Origin: Pelobates cultripes
Taxonomy: Eukaryota > Chordata > Amphibia > Anura > Pelobatidae
Length of the DNA stretch: 64,000 bases
Direction: 5' to 3'
NCBI GenBank assembly: GCA_933207985.1
Contig: OW240912.1
Span: 250,659,522 to 250,723,521 of the forward strand
Shown: positions 20,186 through 31,030 of the stretch, piece by piece
Position numbering within the stretch: position 1 is the first letter of the stretch
How the letters are laid out: each line of letters begins with the position of its first letter
Notes under the pieces: model-generated
Told to the model about the DNA's origin: nothing
The model's database searches: none
What the model saw: only the letters and a program-made list of their open reading frames with translations
Made by a program: the position numbers and the translations under genes

Positions 20186-20190
20186 ATGGT
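20186..20190. repeat. 5-bp target-site duplication, right (Gypsy)
   Basis: ATGGT, matching 17975-17979. Confidence 0.75.
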
Positions 20191-22640
20191 AATATCTGTT
20201 GTAAAAAATCCCTGCAAGGCAAAAAAAACAAAAACGTTTTTCATCTGCTGCTAGATACAAACCTTCTTGGGAATATAAACCATCCGTAAGACAGGTTACT
20301 ATTATTAATTAACTATAGGAAAGTTGAAAAATATATTTAAATGAATACAATCAATCAGGAAAACATTTACTTTGTATGGAATCTTTTGAAAACCTCCAGT
20401 TAAGTAAAATCAATAATACATAAAATATCATGTAATCACATTTCATTAAATGGTTATTTTCAATACTGACCATTAAGTAAAGATTAACAATATTATATAG
20501 GTAATATTATCTTCCTTTCAGTTAAACAGTCAGATCTCCTGCTCTCATTTAGAATGTTTTCCCACAAAAAATAAAAGTAGATAACATAATGATATGAAAC
20601 ATACATAATTGAAATATATATAGCAAGGTAACACACTTAAGTACAATCTTGTTTTTTTTGTAAAAAAAAAAAATAATACATTTAAATAATACTCATAATG
20701 ATTAAATAATGAAAAAAATACTGGAGTTGTTAATGTTTATGCAGCTGAAAGGAATTTACTATTCTAGAAAACAAATCATATACTAAAAACGCACAATATG
20801 TACCCATGTTGCATGAACAGTTATACACTAATAACAGTGAATGGTTGATGTCTCAGTGAATACGACTATCTCTCTGTGTATGATATAGAAATAGACATCT
20901 GTTTTATGCACCTTAGACCAAATGGTGCCTCTGTAGAACTCTTCAAGTATGTTGCAAATCTGTGAAGAAATCATTGAAGGTTTGTAGTTGGAGATCTAAA
21001 TCTGAGCATTGCTTCTCTAGCAGTAAATTCCTTACATACAGTTTCCATTAAATGACCTCAGTCTGAAAGGAATGCTGGATACATTTAACTAGTTCAGGGA
21101 TGTATTGTGATATGATCCTGTATGTTTATATAACCTGAAGCAAACCTCATCTTTAAATTACACATCTTGCTTTGATTAGGCACTCTTGGGTGGTTAATGT
21201 TCACATTTTAATGTTTGTTACCCTGCTATATATCATATTTTGAAAACCACGTAGAATGCAATATTTTTTTTTTATTTAAAGGTTTAGTTTTTTTTTTTTA
21301 ATTCTCTTAATTATTCAGTTTACTTGAGCAAAAATAATCAACCATTAAATAACACTTTTCAAAAAATAATTGCACATCTCCAAGCCATGGCATCCTCATC
21401 CATATTAGCATGGCCACCACCAATGCTTCTTCCTGTCCCCCAGGTGCAACTCTTTAATACAAATTCAAACCTAATTCTGAGTCAACTACAGACCATACAC
21501 CAAGTCACTTCTCTTCTTGAATGAACACACTTCTCTTCACCACCAACGTCAGTAGTTCCACCTAATTCTTATACACCTAGCTTTCTGTCTCTATTCTACA
21601 GTCTACATTCTGCATACTCATTGTCTTCTGTTTTCTCCTAATTCAATACCGAGTGGTTGTGAAGAACTGCTTCTGGATTCTAGCTTCATCATGCTCACTG
21701 TGCATGGTCTACTGATTAAAAAGCAGCACTTCCTATAGTGGCACAAACATGGATACATTTCTAATACATTTGAATTTTCTTCCCACATTTTTTTTTTGTC
21801 TCAGTGGACATTTCTCCATGTCTCCTCTTGAGTGGGTGGTTTCTCTTCTCCATTTAGTTCATTAACATCTATTTTATATTAACCAGCTTAATAGTTCAAC
21901 ATTTAGAATCTAATAGTCAAGTATTGATATTTTTATTTAAAACACATCAGCATATTGCACTGCGATATATAGTAGATATATAATCATACACATAATTGGC
22001 ATCAAACATACTAAGGCATGCAGATACATGTAGCCATCAAGGACCTGGTTAGAAAGTATTACAGTATAGCTAAGTATAAAATATAAAGTGCAGCGTATCC
22101 AGATTTAAAGACTGATTGCGTGGTACACAAACCATATCTAGCAACACGTATATCATATTACATATACAATAACTGAGTAGAAAACAGGTGTGAAAAGAGA
22201 ATACTGCTGTGTATAGAAAAGCTACATGGTAAACAGTTTGCTTTACAAGAGAAATGTTGGGGATTTTTTAAGGATCTTTCTGTAAGAGCTAGAAATTTGG
22301 AGAAAGGTAAATAAATCATTTTAGAGAGGAATACATTGGATTACTGAGGTCTAAGGCTGTACCACCTCTAAACGGAATCTGTTTTTTATATTTCCTCCAT
22401 GTATTTGAAAAAAACAACCTGTTCCTAATGAGACTAAATGTGTTCTAAAGTTTTTAATGGAAATAAATTCCCTTAAAACCCTTAAACATGTCCTAACAAA
22501 TAATACACAGGGGCAATATAACTCAGTTTGTCACTGAAAGGAGATATATACATACTTTTAAACATAGTTGCATAAAAGTAACACAAAGTGAAGCACAACA
22601 TGCACAAAGGGAAGCACAACAGTGTCTTGGTGATTTAGCA
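20191..22640. other. AT-rich, no recognised feature
   Basis: Long A/T-rich stretch with short frames only (up to 66 codons). No element ends or domains recognised. Confidence 0.5.
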
Positions 22641-23450
22641 CATGTGGATCATATGTTATCTATTTAGGGGGGGTATGTATTCTTGCACTATCCCCTACAT
22701 GATTAGACTGGACCTGAGGAAGACGACCCTGATAGGGTTGAAACGTGTTGTGTCTGGCATTGTCTTTAAGAACTGTCTGTTAAAGACACCTTACTCAGAT
22801 GTAAGAGTTGATTTGTTCTTATGTGAATATATTTTATGTTGTATTTTTAATTTGGTGTTTCTTCATCTTTATGTTGATTAGGAGGATTTACTGACACAAT
22901 TCTCACCTGGAGAGGAATTCCTCACCACCCATATGCTGATATACTTGAGCCAGTATCATGCAGGCTTGTGAAAATATGAGTGAGATGTTTTATATCTTTC
23001 AGCTACTATTGGAAGAAAACTATATTTGGTATATATGTATATATAAAATATATAAAAATATATATAAAAGGATATGACATTTTATATCCTTTTGTGATTC
23101 ACTAAACACAGCGCACTGATATATAACATACACAGAGTGTGCTACGCACCCTTTATTTTTTTGTCTTCTGTTGCATATATTGTTATGGTGAAATTGAGTG
23201 GTTCATTTCACAGTGGGGTTTGGCTGCACTCAAGATTTGTTCAGCACCAATATATTTTGCACATTTGTATCGTGCGTGCGTGTGCGTCCAAAAAGGTGAT
23301 GCTTCATGCATGATTGGGCCCTGTGCGAGCGCACCTATAGGGTGCAGCCACATGGTGTCGATCGGGCACCCTGACACTAATAAGCCTGTATTATACAGTG
23401 TTTTTTTCTTACTGCAAAGTGTATATCAGCAGAAGAATACAATCACTTTT
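22641..23450 (+). mobile_element. Probable Penelope-like 3' tail region
   Basis: Contains the CCTGAGGAAGACGACCC ... GGGTTGAAACG pattern (22713-22745) typical of Penelope-like terminal sequence, then AT-rich sequence and AC/GT-rich patches. No coding domain survives, so the assignment rests on the motif alone. Confidence 0.4.
22714..22754 (+). ncRNA. Weak hammerhead-like motif
   Basis: CTGAGGA (22714-22720), a hairpin ACCC-TGAT-GGGT, GAAAC and a GTGTTGTGTC end are in hammerhead order. Four to five extra bases lie between CTGAGGA and the hairpin, and no good stem I is seen. Probably a decayed copy of the motif seen at 696-739 and 63463-63554. Confidence 0.3.
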
Positions 23451-24027
23451 ATTAAGTCTATGCCTTAGCATGATGTGTGTTGTAGTCCAATACAGTAAAT
23501 ATTTATATATTTTTAAGGTTCTATGAATTAGTAGAGCCACAGACAACAATAAAGGTTTTGCGAAAGGCAAGTCTGTAAAGTTTATCTTAATACTCTTTAT
23601 GTATATTTTATTACTATTTTTACTCAAATAATTAGCATTCAACTTTTATACAAAATAATAATAATTATATATTCATAATATATATATATAAAACCAGTCA
23701 TCTCTTTATCGTTCTCTAACACGAGACACGCAAAGCAGAAGAGCTAAAAATCTTGTTTTCCTTGACATTACTAATACTTTGACAAAATGTATTGCTTTAT
23801 TGGTCACCTTTGCCATAAATCTTGACTATAGAACTCTGATAAACAGGCCCCTATGTCTATTTAAAGAAACTAATAAGTATAGTCCTCAAGGAGCAGTGAT
23901 AGTACATTCTGACCAGTTTTGCAACAGTAAATTACTTTTTGATGATAAAATGCAATACATTGTCAGTTTTCGTCTAGTTTACCCTAATGTAACAATGCAA
24001 TGATTTGTGGACCCAGGACATACTTGA
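23451..24027. other. No recognised feature
   Basis: AT-rich non-coding sequence with short frames only. Confidence 0.4.
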
Positions 24028-24082
24028 AAATGAGAGAAATCTCAATGTATCTTTCCTGGTAAAATATTTTATAAATAAATAG
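24028..24082 (+). mobile_element. LINE 3' end-like sequence
   Basis: GAGAAATCTCAATGTATC followed by TTCCTGGTAAAATATTTTAT and AAATAAAT repeats resembles the 3' terminus of vertebrate CR1/L2-group LINEs. Only the last ~55 bases are recognised. Confidence 0.4.
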
Positions 24083-24157
24083 TTTCAAGGTGGGGGTTGT
24101 AATCCAGTGCTGAACTGCATTAGTCAAGGATGTAGGAACCGGGGAGTGGTGCATCCC

Positions 24158-24420
24158 CAGGGCCGGCGCTACCTGTTAGGCGGACTAGGCAGCCGCCTAG
24201 GGCGCCCCTTGGGAAGGGGCGCCGCCAGGAGCGCCGGCCCCCCTAATGCTGCAGCCTGTCCCTGCAGGCCTTTTAATGTAAACACGGCAGCACTGCAGCA
24301 CTGCGGCACTGGCGCTAGTTAACATGGCAGATCATATGGGTGGGGCATTGTGATGTCACATGGGGGGGGCGGCAAACTTTACTTTTGCCGAGGGCGGCAA
24401 AAATCCTTGCACCGGCCCTG
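24158..24420. mobile_element. hAT-type MITE, 263 bp, with 8-bp TSD
   Basis: Starts CAGGGCCGGCGC and ends GCACCGGCCCTG (inverted ends). TGCATCCC flanks it on both sides (24150-24157 and 24421-24428), a perfect 8-bp duplication as expected for hAT. The interior is GC-rich (GCCGCCTAGGGCGCCCC type) with no frame. Related ends occur at 28505-28518 and 34196-34208. Confidence 0.92.
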
Positions 24421-24428
24421 TGCATCCC

Positions 24429-24835
24429 ATATTACTAACAGCTAATTTCAAGAGAAATTTATATTTTTAAAAATCCCAGTCAGGACATTTTCCAGTCTTG
24501 CTTGATTTTCTGAATATACACTGTGTGTCCCAATGCTGATTGACTTCACAGGAGGCAGATTAAGCTGCAGCAGGGAGACTGTAAAGACAAGATGCATTGT
24601 AATAAGTAAAACAAATAAAATGTCTAAAATTAAATTGTTGGTATTTGAATGTTTACTGCTCTTGTCACAATTTCTTTATTATTATCTATTTTATGGCACT
24701 AATAAATTCTGCAGATTTTGAATGTATTGAGTAAAAACAAATGGATAAAGTAGGCTTTGAGAGCCCAGCCTGCAAGATAACAATTTACCACCAGTGTCGG
24801 TGCAAGGATTTCTGCCACCCTAGGCAAAGATCACT
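24429..24835. other. No recognised feature
   Basis: AT-rich, non-coding. The last 50 bases (GTGTCGGTGCAAGGATTTCT, near 24797) resemble a hAT-type flank next to the minisatellite. Confidence 0.35.
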
Positions 24836-25510
24836 CATGTCACTCACTGACTGACAGACACACACCCACAGACACACACAGTCACTGACAGACACACACT
24901 CACTGACAGACAAACACTTGCTGACAGACATACACTCACTCACTGACACACACACACACACAGAGACATTCACTGACAGTCATACACTCACTCACTGACA
25001 GACATACACACACACACACACACACAGACTCTCACTGACAGACAGACATACACTCACTCATTGACAGACACATACAGACAGACACTCAATGACATACATA
25101 CACTCACCCACTGACAGAAACACAGACACTCACTGACAGATACACACACAGACAGACACTCACTTACATACATACACTCACTCACTGACAGACACACTCA
25201 CTGACAGACATAAACTCACTCACTGACATACACACACACACACTCACTGACAGACAGACATACATACACTCACTCACTGACACACACAGACATTCACTGA
25301 CAGATAGACATTCATTCACTGACAGACAGATATACACTCACTCACTGACAGACACACACAGACACTCACTGACAGACACACAAAGACAGACACTCACTGA
25401 CATACATACACTCACTCACTGACAGACACACAGGCAGACACTCACTGACAGACACACACACACACACATTGACAGTCAAACAACACTCACACACTCACTG
25501 ACACAGACTT
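24836..25510. repeat. Minisatellite (CACTGACAGACA type)
   Basis: About 675 bases of irregular tandem units built from CACTCACTGACAGACACACA with CACACA runs. Frames on the minus strand (CVCVSVSE type) are repeat artefacts. The same motif recurs at 60180-60550. Confidence 0.95.
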
Positions 25511-25666
25511 AGACTCAGACATCCAGCCTCCCTACCGACATTTACAGAAGGCATACAAGGGAGGAGTGGGAAGCTGCAAGAAGAGCCTCCCTCGCCGCCC
25601 ACATTGCCGTCTCCTGCCTCCTCTCCTCCGGCATTCATTGGCAGAGCAGGCACCTGCCATCAGGGT

Positions 25667-26605
25667 GTTGTAGTTAATGGAATATATTCGAAGCTTGGAC
25701 TTGTCACCAGTGGGGTACCTCAGGGATCTGTACTTGGACCCATTCTCTTTAATATTTTTATTAGTGATATTGCAGAAGGTCTTGATGGTAAGGTATGTCT
25801 TTTTGCTGATGATACTAAGATATGTAACAGGGTTGATGTTCCAGGAGGGATAAGCCAAATGACAAATGATTTAGGTAAACTAGAAAAATGGTCAGAATTG
25901 TGGCAACTGACATTTAATGTGGATAAGTGCAAGATAATGCATCTTGGACGTAAAAACCCAAGGGCAGAGTACAGAATATTTGATAGAGTCCTAACCTCAA
26001 CATATGAGGAAAGGGATTTAGGGGTGATTATTTCTGATGACTTAAAGGTAGGCAGACAATGTAATAGAGCAGCAGGAAATGCTAGCAGAATGATTGGTTG
26101 TATAGGGAGAGGTATTAGCAGTGGAAAGAGGGAAGTGCTCATGCCATTGTACAGAACACTGGTGAGACCTCACTTGGAGTATTGTACACAGTACTGGAGA
26201 CCGTATCTTCAGAAGGATATTGATACCTTAGAGAGGGTTCAGAGAAGGGCTACTAAACTGGTTCATGGATTGCGGGATAAAACTTACCAGGAAAGGTTAA
26301 AGGATCTTAACATGTATAGCTTGGAGGAAAGACGAGACAGGGGGGATATGATAGAAACATTTAAATATATAAAGGGAATCAACACAGTAAAGGAGGAGAC
26401 TATATTTAAAAGAAGAAAAACTACCACAACAAGAGGACATAGTCTTAAATTAGAGGGACAAAGGTTTAAAAATAATATCAGGAAGTATTACTTTACTGAG
26501 AGGGTAGTGGATGCATGGAATAGCCTTCCAGCTGAAGTGGTAGAGGTTAACACAGTAAAGGAGTTTAAGCATGCGTGGGATAGGCATAAGGCTATCCTAA
26601 CTATA
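25667..26605 (+). pseudogene. CR1-clade LINE reverse transcriptase, copy C
   Basis: 5'-truncated CR1 copy with an uninterrupted frame across 313 codons. Blocks: [20 protein letters not shown], an intact catalytic FADD (near 25802-25813), LGVIISDDLKVGRQCNRAAG, LMPLYRTLVRPHLEYCTQYW, DIDTLERVQRRATKLVHGL, ERRDRGDMIETFKYIKG and VVDAWNSLPAEVVEVNTV. The endonuclease and RT fingers are missing. The natural C-terminus is replaced by bases of the Tc1 element inserted at a TA (26604-26605). The 3' UTR continues at 28171-28258. This is the best preserved CR1 coding segment in the window, but 5' truncation makes it dead. Confidence 0.92.
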
Positions 26606-26787
26606 CAGGGAGTGCAGAATTATTAGGCAAATGAGTATTTTGACCACATCATCCTCTTTATGCATGTTGTCTTACTCCAAGCTGTATAGGCTCGAAAGCC
26701 TACTACCAATTAAGCATATTAGGTGATGTGCATCTCTGTAATGAGAAGGGGTGTGGTCTAATGACATCAACACCCTATATCAGGTGT

Positions 26788-26804
26788 GCATAATTATTAG
26801 GCAA
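26788..26804 (+). repeat. Inner direct repeat, left end of Tc1 copy 1
   Basis: GCATAATTATTAGGCAA, differing by one base from the outer GCAGAATTATTAGGCAA. This is a probable second transposase-binding site. Confidence 0.8.
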
Positions 26805-26823
26805 CTTCCTTTCCTTTGGCAAA

Positions 26824-27840
26824 ATGGGTCAAAAGAAGGACTTGACAGGCTCAGAAAAGTCAAAAATAGTGAGATATCTTGCAGAGGGATGCAGCACTCT
26901 TAAAATTGCAAAGCTTCTGAAGCGTGATCATCGAACAATCAAGCGTTTCATTCAAAATAGTCAACAGGGTCGCAAGAAGCGTGTGGAAAAACCAAGGCGC
27001 AAAATAACTGCCCATGAACTGAGAAAAGTCAAGCGTGCAGCTGCCACGATGCCACTTGCCACCAGTTTGGCCATATTTCAGAGCTGCAACATCACTGGAG
27101 TGCCCAAAAGCACAAGGTGTGCAATACTCAGAGACATGGCCAAGGTAAGAAAGGCTGAAAGACGACCACCACTGAACAAGACACACAAGCTGAAACGTCA
27201 AGACTGGGCCAAGAAATATCTCAAGACTGATTTTTCTAAGGTTTTATGGACTGATGAAATGAGAGTGAGTCTTGATGGGCCAGATGGATGGGCCCGTGGC
27301 TGGATTGGTAAAGGGCAGAGAGCTCCAGTCCGACTCAGACGCCAGCAAGGTGGAGGTGGAGTACTGGTTTGGGCTGGTATCATCAAAGATGAGCTTGTGG
27401 GGCCTTTTCGGGTTGAGGATGGAGTCAAGCTCAACTCCCAGTCCTACTGCCAGTTCCTGGAAGACACCTTCTTCAAGCAGTGGTACAGGAAGAAGTCTGC
27501 ATCCTTCAAGAAAAACATGATTTTCATGCAGGACAATGCTCCATCACACGCGTCCAAGTACTCCACAGCGTGGCTGGCAAGAAAGGGTATAAAAGAAGAA
27601 AATCTAATGACATGGCCTCCTTGTTCACCTGATCTGAACCCCATTGAGAACCTGTGGTCCATCATCAAATGTGAGATTTACAAGGAGGGAAAACAGTACA
27701 CCTCTCTGAACAGTGTCTGGGAGGCTGTGGTTGCTGCTGCACGCAATGTTGATGGTGAACAGATCAAAACACTGACAGAATCCATGGATGGCAGGCTTTT
27801 GAGTGTCCTTGCAAAGAAAGGTGGCTATAATGGTCACTGA
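26824..27840 (+). CDS. Tc1/mariner transposase, DD37E type, intact
   Basis: Cut-and-paste DNA transposase of 338 residues, the usual Tc1 size, acting in the nucleus on its own inverted ends. Residues 1-45 form a first helix-turn-helix (STLKIAKLLKRDHRTIKRF), followed by a basic stretch GRKKRVEKPRRK (49-60) and a second DNA-binding region to about 120. Catalytic residues: Asp144 in LWTDEM, Asp237 in FMQDNAPSH and Glu275 in DLNPIENLW. Thirty-seven residues separate the second Asp from the Glu, so this is DD37E rather than the common DD34E. No stop or frameshift is seen; the ATG lies just inside the inner repeat. Whether it is active cannot be told from sequence. Confidence 0.95.
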   Translation: MGQKKDLTGSEKSKIVRYLAEGCSTLKIAKLLKRDHRTIKRFIQNSQQGRKKRVEKPRRKITAHELRKVKRAAATMPLATSLAIFQSCNITGVPKSTRCAILRDMAKVRKAERRPPLNKTHKLKRQDWAKKYLKTDFSKVLWTDEMRVSLDGPDGWARGWIGKGQRAPVRLRRQQGGGGVLVWAGIIKDELVGPFRVEDGVKLNSQSYCQFLEDTFFKQWYRKKSASFKKNMIFMQDNAPSHASKYSTAWLARKGIKEENLMTWPPCSPDLNPIENLWSIIKCEIYKEGKQYTSLNSVWEAVVAAARNVDGEQIKTLTESMDGRLLSVLAKKGGYNGH

Positions 27841-27959
27841 TTTGTTTTTGTTTTGTTTTTGAATGTCAGAAATGTATATTTGTGAATGTTGAGATGTTGT
27901 ATTGGTTTCACTGGTAATAATAAATAATTGAAATGGGTATATATTTGTTTTTTGTTAAG

Positions 27960-27976
27960 TTGCCTAATAATTATGC
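27960..27976 (-). repeat. Inner direct repeat, right end of Tc1 copy 1
   Basis: Reverse complement of the left inner repeat (TTGCCTAATAATTATGC), about 190 bases inside the right end. Confidence 0.8.
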
Positions 27977-28170
27977 ACAGTAATAGTCACCTGCACACAC
28001 AGATATCCCCCTAACATAGCTATAACTAAAAACAAACTAAAAACTACTTCCAAAAATATTCAGCTTTGATATTAATGAGTTTTTTGGGTTCATTGAGAAC
28101 ATGGTTGTTGTTCAATAATAAAATTAATCCTCAAAAATACAACTTGCCTAATAATTCTGCACTCCCTGTA

Positions 28171-28258
28171 AGATAAGACTAATGAAAGTATTTAGAAAAT
28201 TGGGCAGACTAGATGGGCCGAATGGTTCTTATCTGCCGTCACATTCTATGTTTCTATG
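28171..28258 (+). mobile_element. CR1 copy C, 3' UTR end
   Basis: Continuation after the Tc1 insertion. TTGGGCAGACTAGATGGGCC, then TCTTATCTGCCGTC and the terminal CATTCTATG-TTTCTATG units match the 3' end of copy B exactly in order. Confidence 0.9.
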
Positions 28259-28518
28259 CTCTACCATACTGATGGACAGTTTGGGAGGCACCCTGAGGTT
28301 GCCAAATGGGCCCCATGTGACAGGGCTCCTCTCGGCGCCCCCATTTTCGGGCGCCTGGAGGATCGGCCCAGCGCTGAGGGGGGCAGCTCTATAGCTGCTT
28401 GCCCATCCCTGCGGCCCAGGACTGGGGGAGTCCATCAGGAAATATCCCGGTGGGCGCCCCCTGTAGGCCGGTGCCCTAGGCGAATGCCTAGTTCGCCAAA
28501 TGGTTGCACCGGCCCTGT
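28259..28518. mobile_element. hAT-type MITE remnant
   Basis: GC-rich segment ending TTGCACCGGCCCTG (28505-28518), the same terminus as the hAT MITE at 24158-24420. GGTGCCCTAGGCG resembles its interior. A clear left end and duplication are not found. Confidence 0.45.
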
Positions 28519-30713
28519 TTACCACACAAAGCAGACACTGCATTTATATAGTACAATCTGAATGGTAGTAATGCTGTAGGATATATACCCATGCTCACAA
28601 ATAGGAAGCAACCTTTTTTTTTCTTAAATTCATAGGAGGAGGGATTGCCAGGCAATTCTGCCCCTGGGTACATCTCTGTATAAGAACCTGTATATGATGT
28701 GTGTAGGTGAGCTTCTGCATAATGCATTTAGGGAGTGATTGGTGAGAGGGAAGGTGAATTTGCCTGGATACACATAGGTTGTTTTTGTCAGAAGCTATAT
28801 GCCAGTAGGGTCGGTATCTGGATGGGTCGGTAGGTTTAAGTTAACTAGGTGGGTAGGGTTATGTGAATAGGAAGGTGGATGATGGGTGGGGTAAAGCAGT
28901 AAGGTTACAGGAGGAGGAAGTAAAGTTCAGGTAAATTTAGCTGTAGATCTTTATGCCCTCTGCTAGTTCCACCTTAGCTCAACACAATTTACGGGTAACA
29001 GATTAATTTAAAGTGCATGCCGAGAATCCCTGCATCCTGTTTGCAATTAAATTTGTATTTTAGCACTATATGTACTGGTGGCATTATGGCCATACTTTAT
29101 ATATCGATCTTAATTTGACAAAAACATCACTTTGCTGTCTGTATAGTACACTTTGGTAACACATCCTTCCAAAACTATATTTTTAAATTTAGATGGTAAC
29201 ACATTATTGGAAAAAAAAAAATTCTCATTTTGATTCTATAGCAGTTAAATCCTTTTTGAAATCCAAAACAGTATGCAGCACAGGAATGAGATCTAATTTC
29301 TTCCAGACAGTAAGTTCTGAAGCATGCTTTGATGATCTTTGCTTTTTTCTTCCCTAATGTGGAATCTGGAACAAATTCTGTTCTCGCACATTATTGTACA
29401 AATTGCTTAAAGTTAAAAATGTATGTTATGTAAACCATTAGGGGGCAATTCACTAAGCAATGATTTGTAATGAAATATCAATCTTCTTTTTAAGAATTTA
29501 TCTAGTTAACAGTAAGTTAAGGTTAACTGAAAATAAAGTTTTAAAATTTTGGCAAAAATACCTTATTTAGAAACATTCTCCAAATCAATGACAGGTTCAA
29601 ATTGGCTATTTTTGCCTTAATGTTGCATTCCAGCAGTTTCAGTTCACCTAATTTCCCTGTTGATTGAACAAACCCTATATTAGAAATAGTGAAGTTAGTG
29701 TAACTAACAAATTTTTCTAACTCAGCTGTTTTTGCCAAAATTTTTGTAGCATTGTCTCTGCATTCATTCAATATATCTTGTTGTCAATCTGAGTGCCACA
29801 GTGTTATCCAGAGTTTGATATACAAGACAAGGCCTAAAACAGCAATGTATTTGTGATTTGTGATGTTTAGATCAGTGCAGGAAGCTAAGATGTAAACAAA
29901 AAGGAAACAGCAGCAAGTTTACATTTATCTCAATCTCTTGTTTACTAGTACTCCCCACTAATAAAACATAGAAGGAGTAAACCTGAATGTTAGTTAAATC
30001 CGAACCAAAGGAATGCGGTAGCAAACAGGAAAGGAGGCCTTTGCCAGATGTATTGTGGGCTTCTTAAAGAGGAACTGTCACTTCTCAAGGGGTTTAATGT
30101 TATGTTTACTTATCCCTATATTTAACAAATATATGTTTGTGAGGTGTGAAAAATAAAATGAAATATAGAAATCCACACCTCATTATCTTGCACGTGTTTA
30201 CTTCCAGCTGGGTACCTCCATCTTAGTTCCCTTCGCTCCTTATAATTGTTATGAACGCTATCATACCTGGTAGTCAGAATAGAGAAAGGAACAAAGAAGA
30301 GACAAAATTAAACAAATGTTTCTGTTTCTCCTTTTTATTTGCAATGTTTGAGCTCGCTTTGCCCTGAATGAACTTATTTTATGATGTATTTTGCTGAATA
30401 GTTAAAGAAACACTATAGGCATCCAAACCACTTCTCAATTCTGTTCTGCAGGAATGTTTTTATTGCAGGGTTAACCTGCCTCTAGTTTCTGTCAATATGA
30501 CAGCCATTAGAGACCCTCCCATAAAATAGCAGAGTAAAGCTCTGCTATTTTAGTCAGCTGGTCTCAGAACACCATGTGATTAGCACATCACACTTGCCTT
30601 CCAATCATTTTGTGTGGGAAAGCATTGGACATTGAGGTGGAGCTATACAGAGGAGACGGGCACTGCAAGGGCTAAAATTTAAATAAAGCATCTTTTTAAC
30701 TGGCAGATAAATA
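28519..30713. other. AT-rich, no firm feature
   Basis: No domain. TTAAAGAAACACTATAGG at 30402 looks like a single T2 terminus without a clear partner. Other short frames lack motifs. Confidence 0.45.
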
Positions 30714-31030
30714 CACAAAGTCAGAGGCAGACAGTTTCAGACACAGTCACAGGCAGAAAGTCGCACACACACACACAGTCACAGGCACACAATCACACAC
30801 ACAGTCACTGGCCGAGAGTCACACATAATCAGATGCAAAAAGACACACACAGGCACACAGAAGGCAGATACTCACACACAGTCACAGGCAGAAAGTCACA
30901 CACAGTTACAGTCAGACAGTCACAAACAGTCAAAGGAAGACAATCACACAAACACACAGTTACAGGCAGATAGTCATGCACACAGTTAAAGGTTGAACAC
31001 ACAGTTACAGGCAGACAGTAATACACAAAT
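30714..31030. repeat. Minisatellite (CAGTCACAGGCAGA type)
   Basis: About 315 bases of irregular CACACAGTCACAGGCAGA units. Frames here are artefacts. Confidence 0.9.

Larger units (their letters stand above)
26606..28168 (+). mobile_element. Tc1/mariner transposon, DD37E, complete copy 1
   Basis: A 1563-bp element with inverted ends CAGGGAGTGCAGAATTAT... / ...ATAATTCTGCACTCCCTG and TA duplications (26604-26605, 28169-28170). Each end has a second, inner repeat (GCATAATTATTAGGCAA at about 26788-26804 and its reverse complement at 27960-27976), giving an IR/DR layout like that of Sleeping Beauty. It carries a full transposase gene. It is inserted in CR1 copy C: joining the flanks restores the CR1 3' UTR as seen in copy B. 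Confidence 0.97.

Noticed and set aside
24785..25510. Tandem array that could suggest CRISPR
   Set aside because: Units are irregular and contiguous with no unique spacers, and the setting is eukaryotic; it is a minisatellite.
25604..25666. N-terminal 20 codons of the 340-codon frame at copy C
   Set aside because: They precede the CR1 truncation point and are non-element DNA that happens to be open; the CR1 part starts at 25667.
26860..27668. Frames antisense to the transposase
   Set aside because: Shadows of the Tc1 transposase gene; identical shadows appear in the second copy.
30402..30700. Complete T2 MITE
   Set aside because: A left terminus TTAAAGAAACACTATAGG is present, but no convincing right terminus was found.
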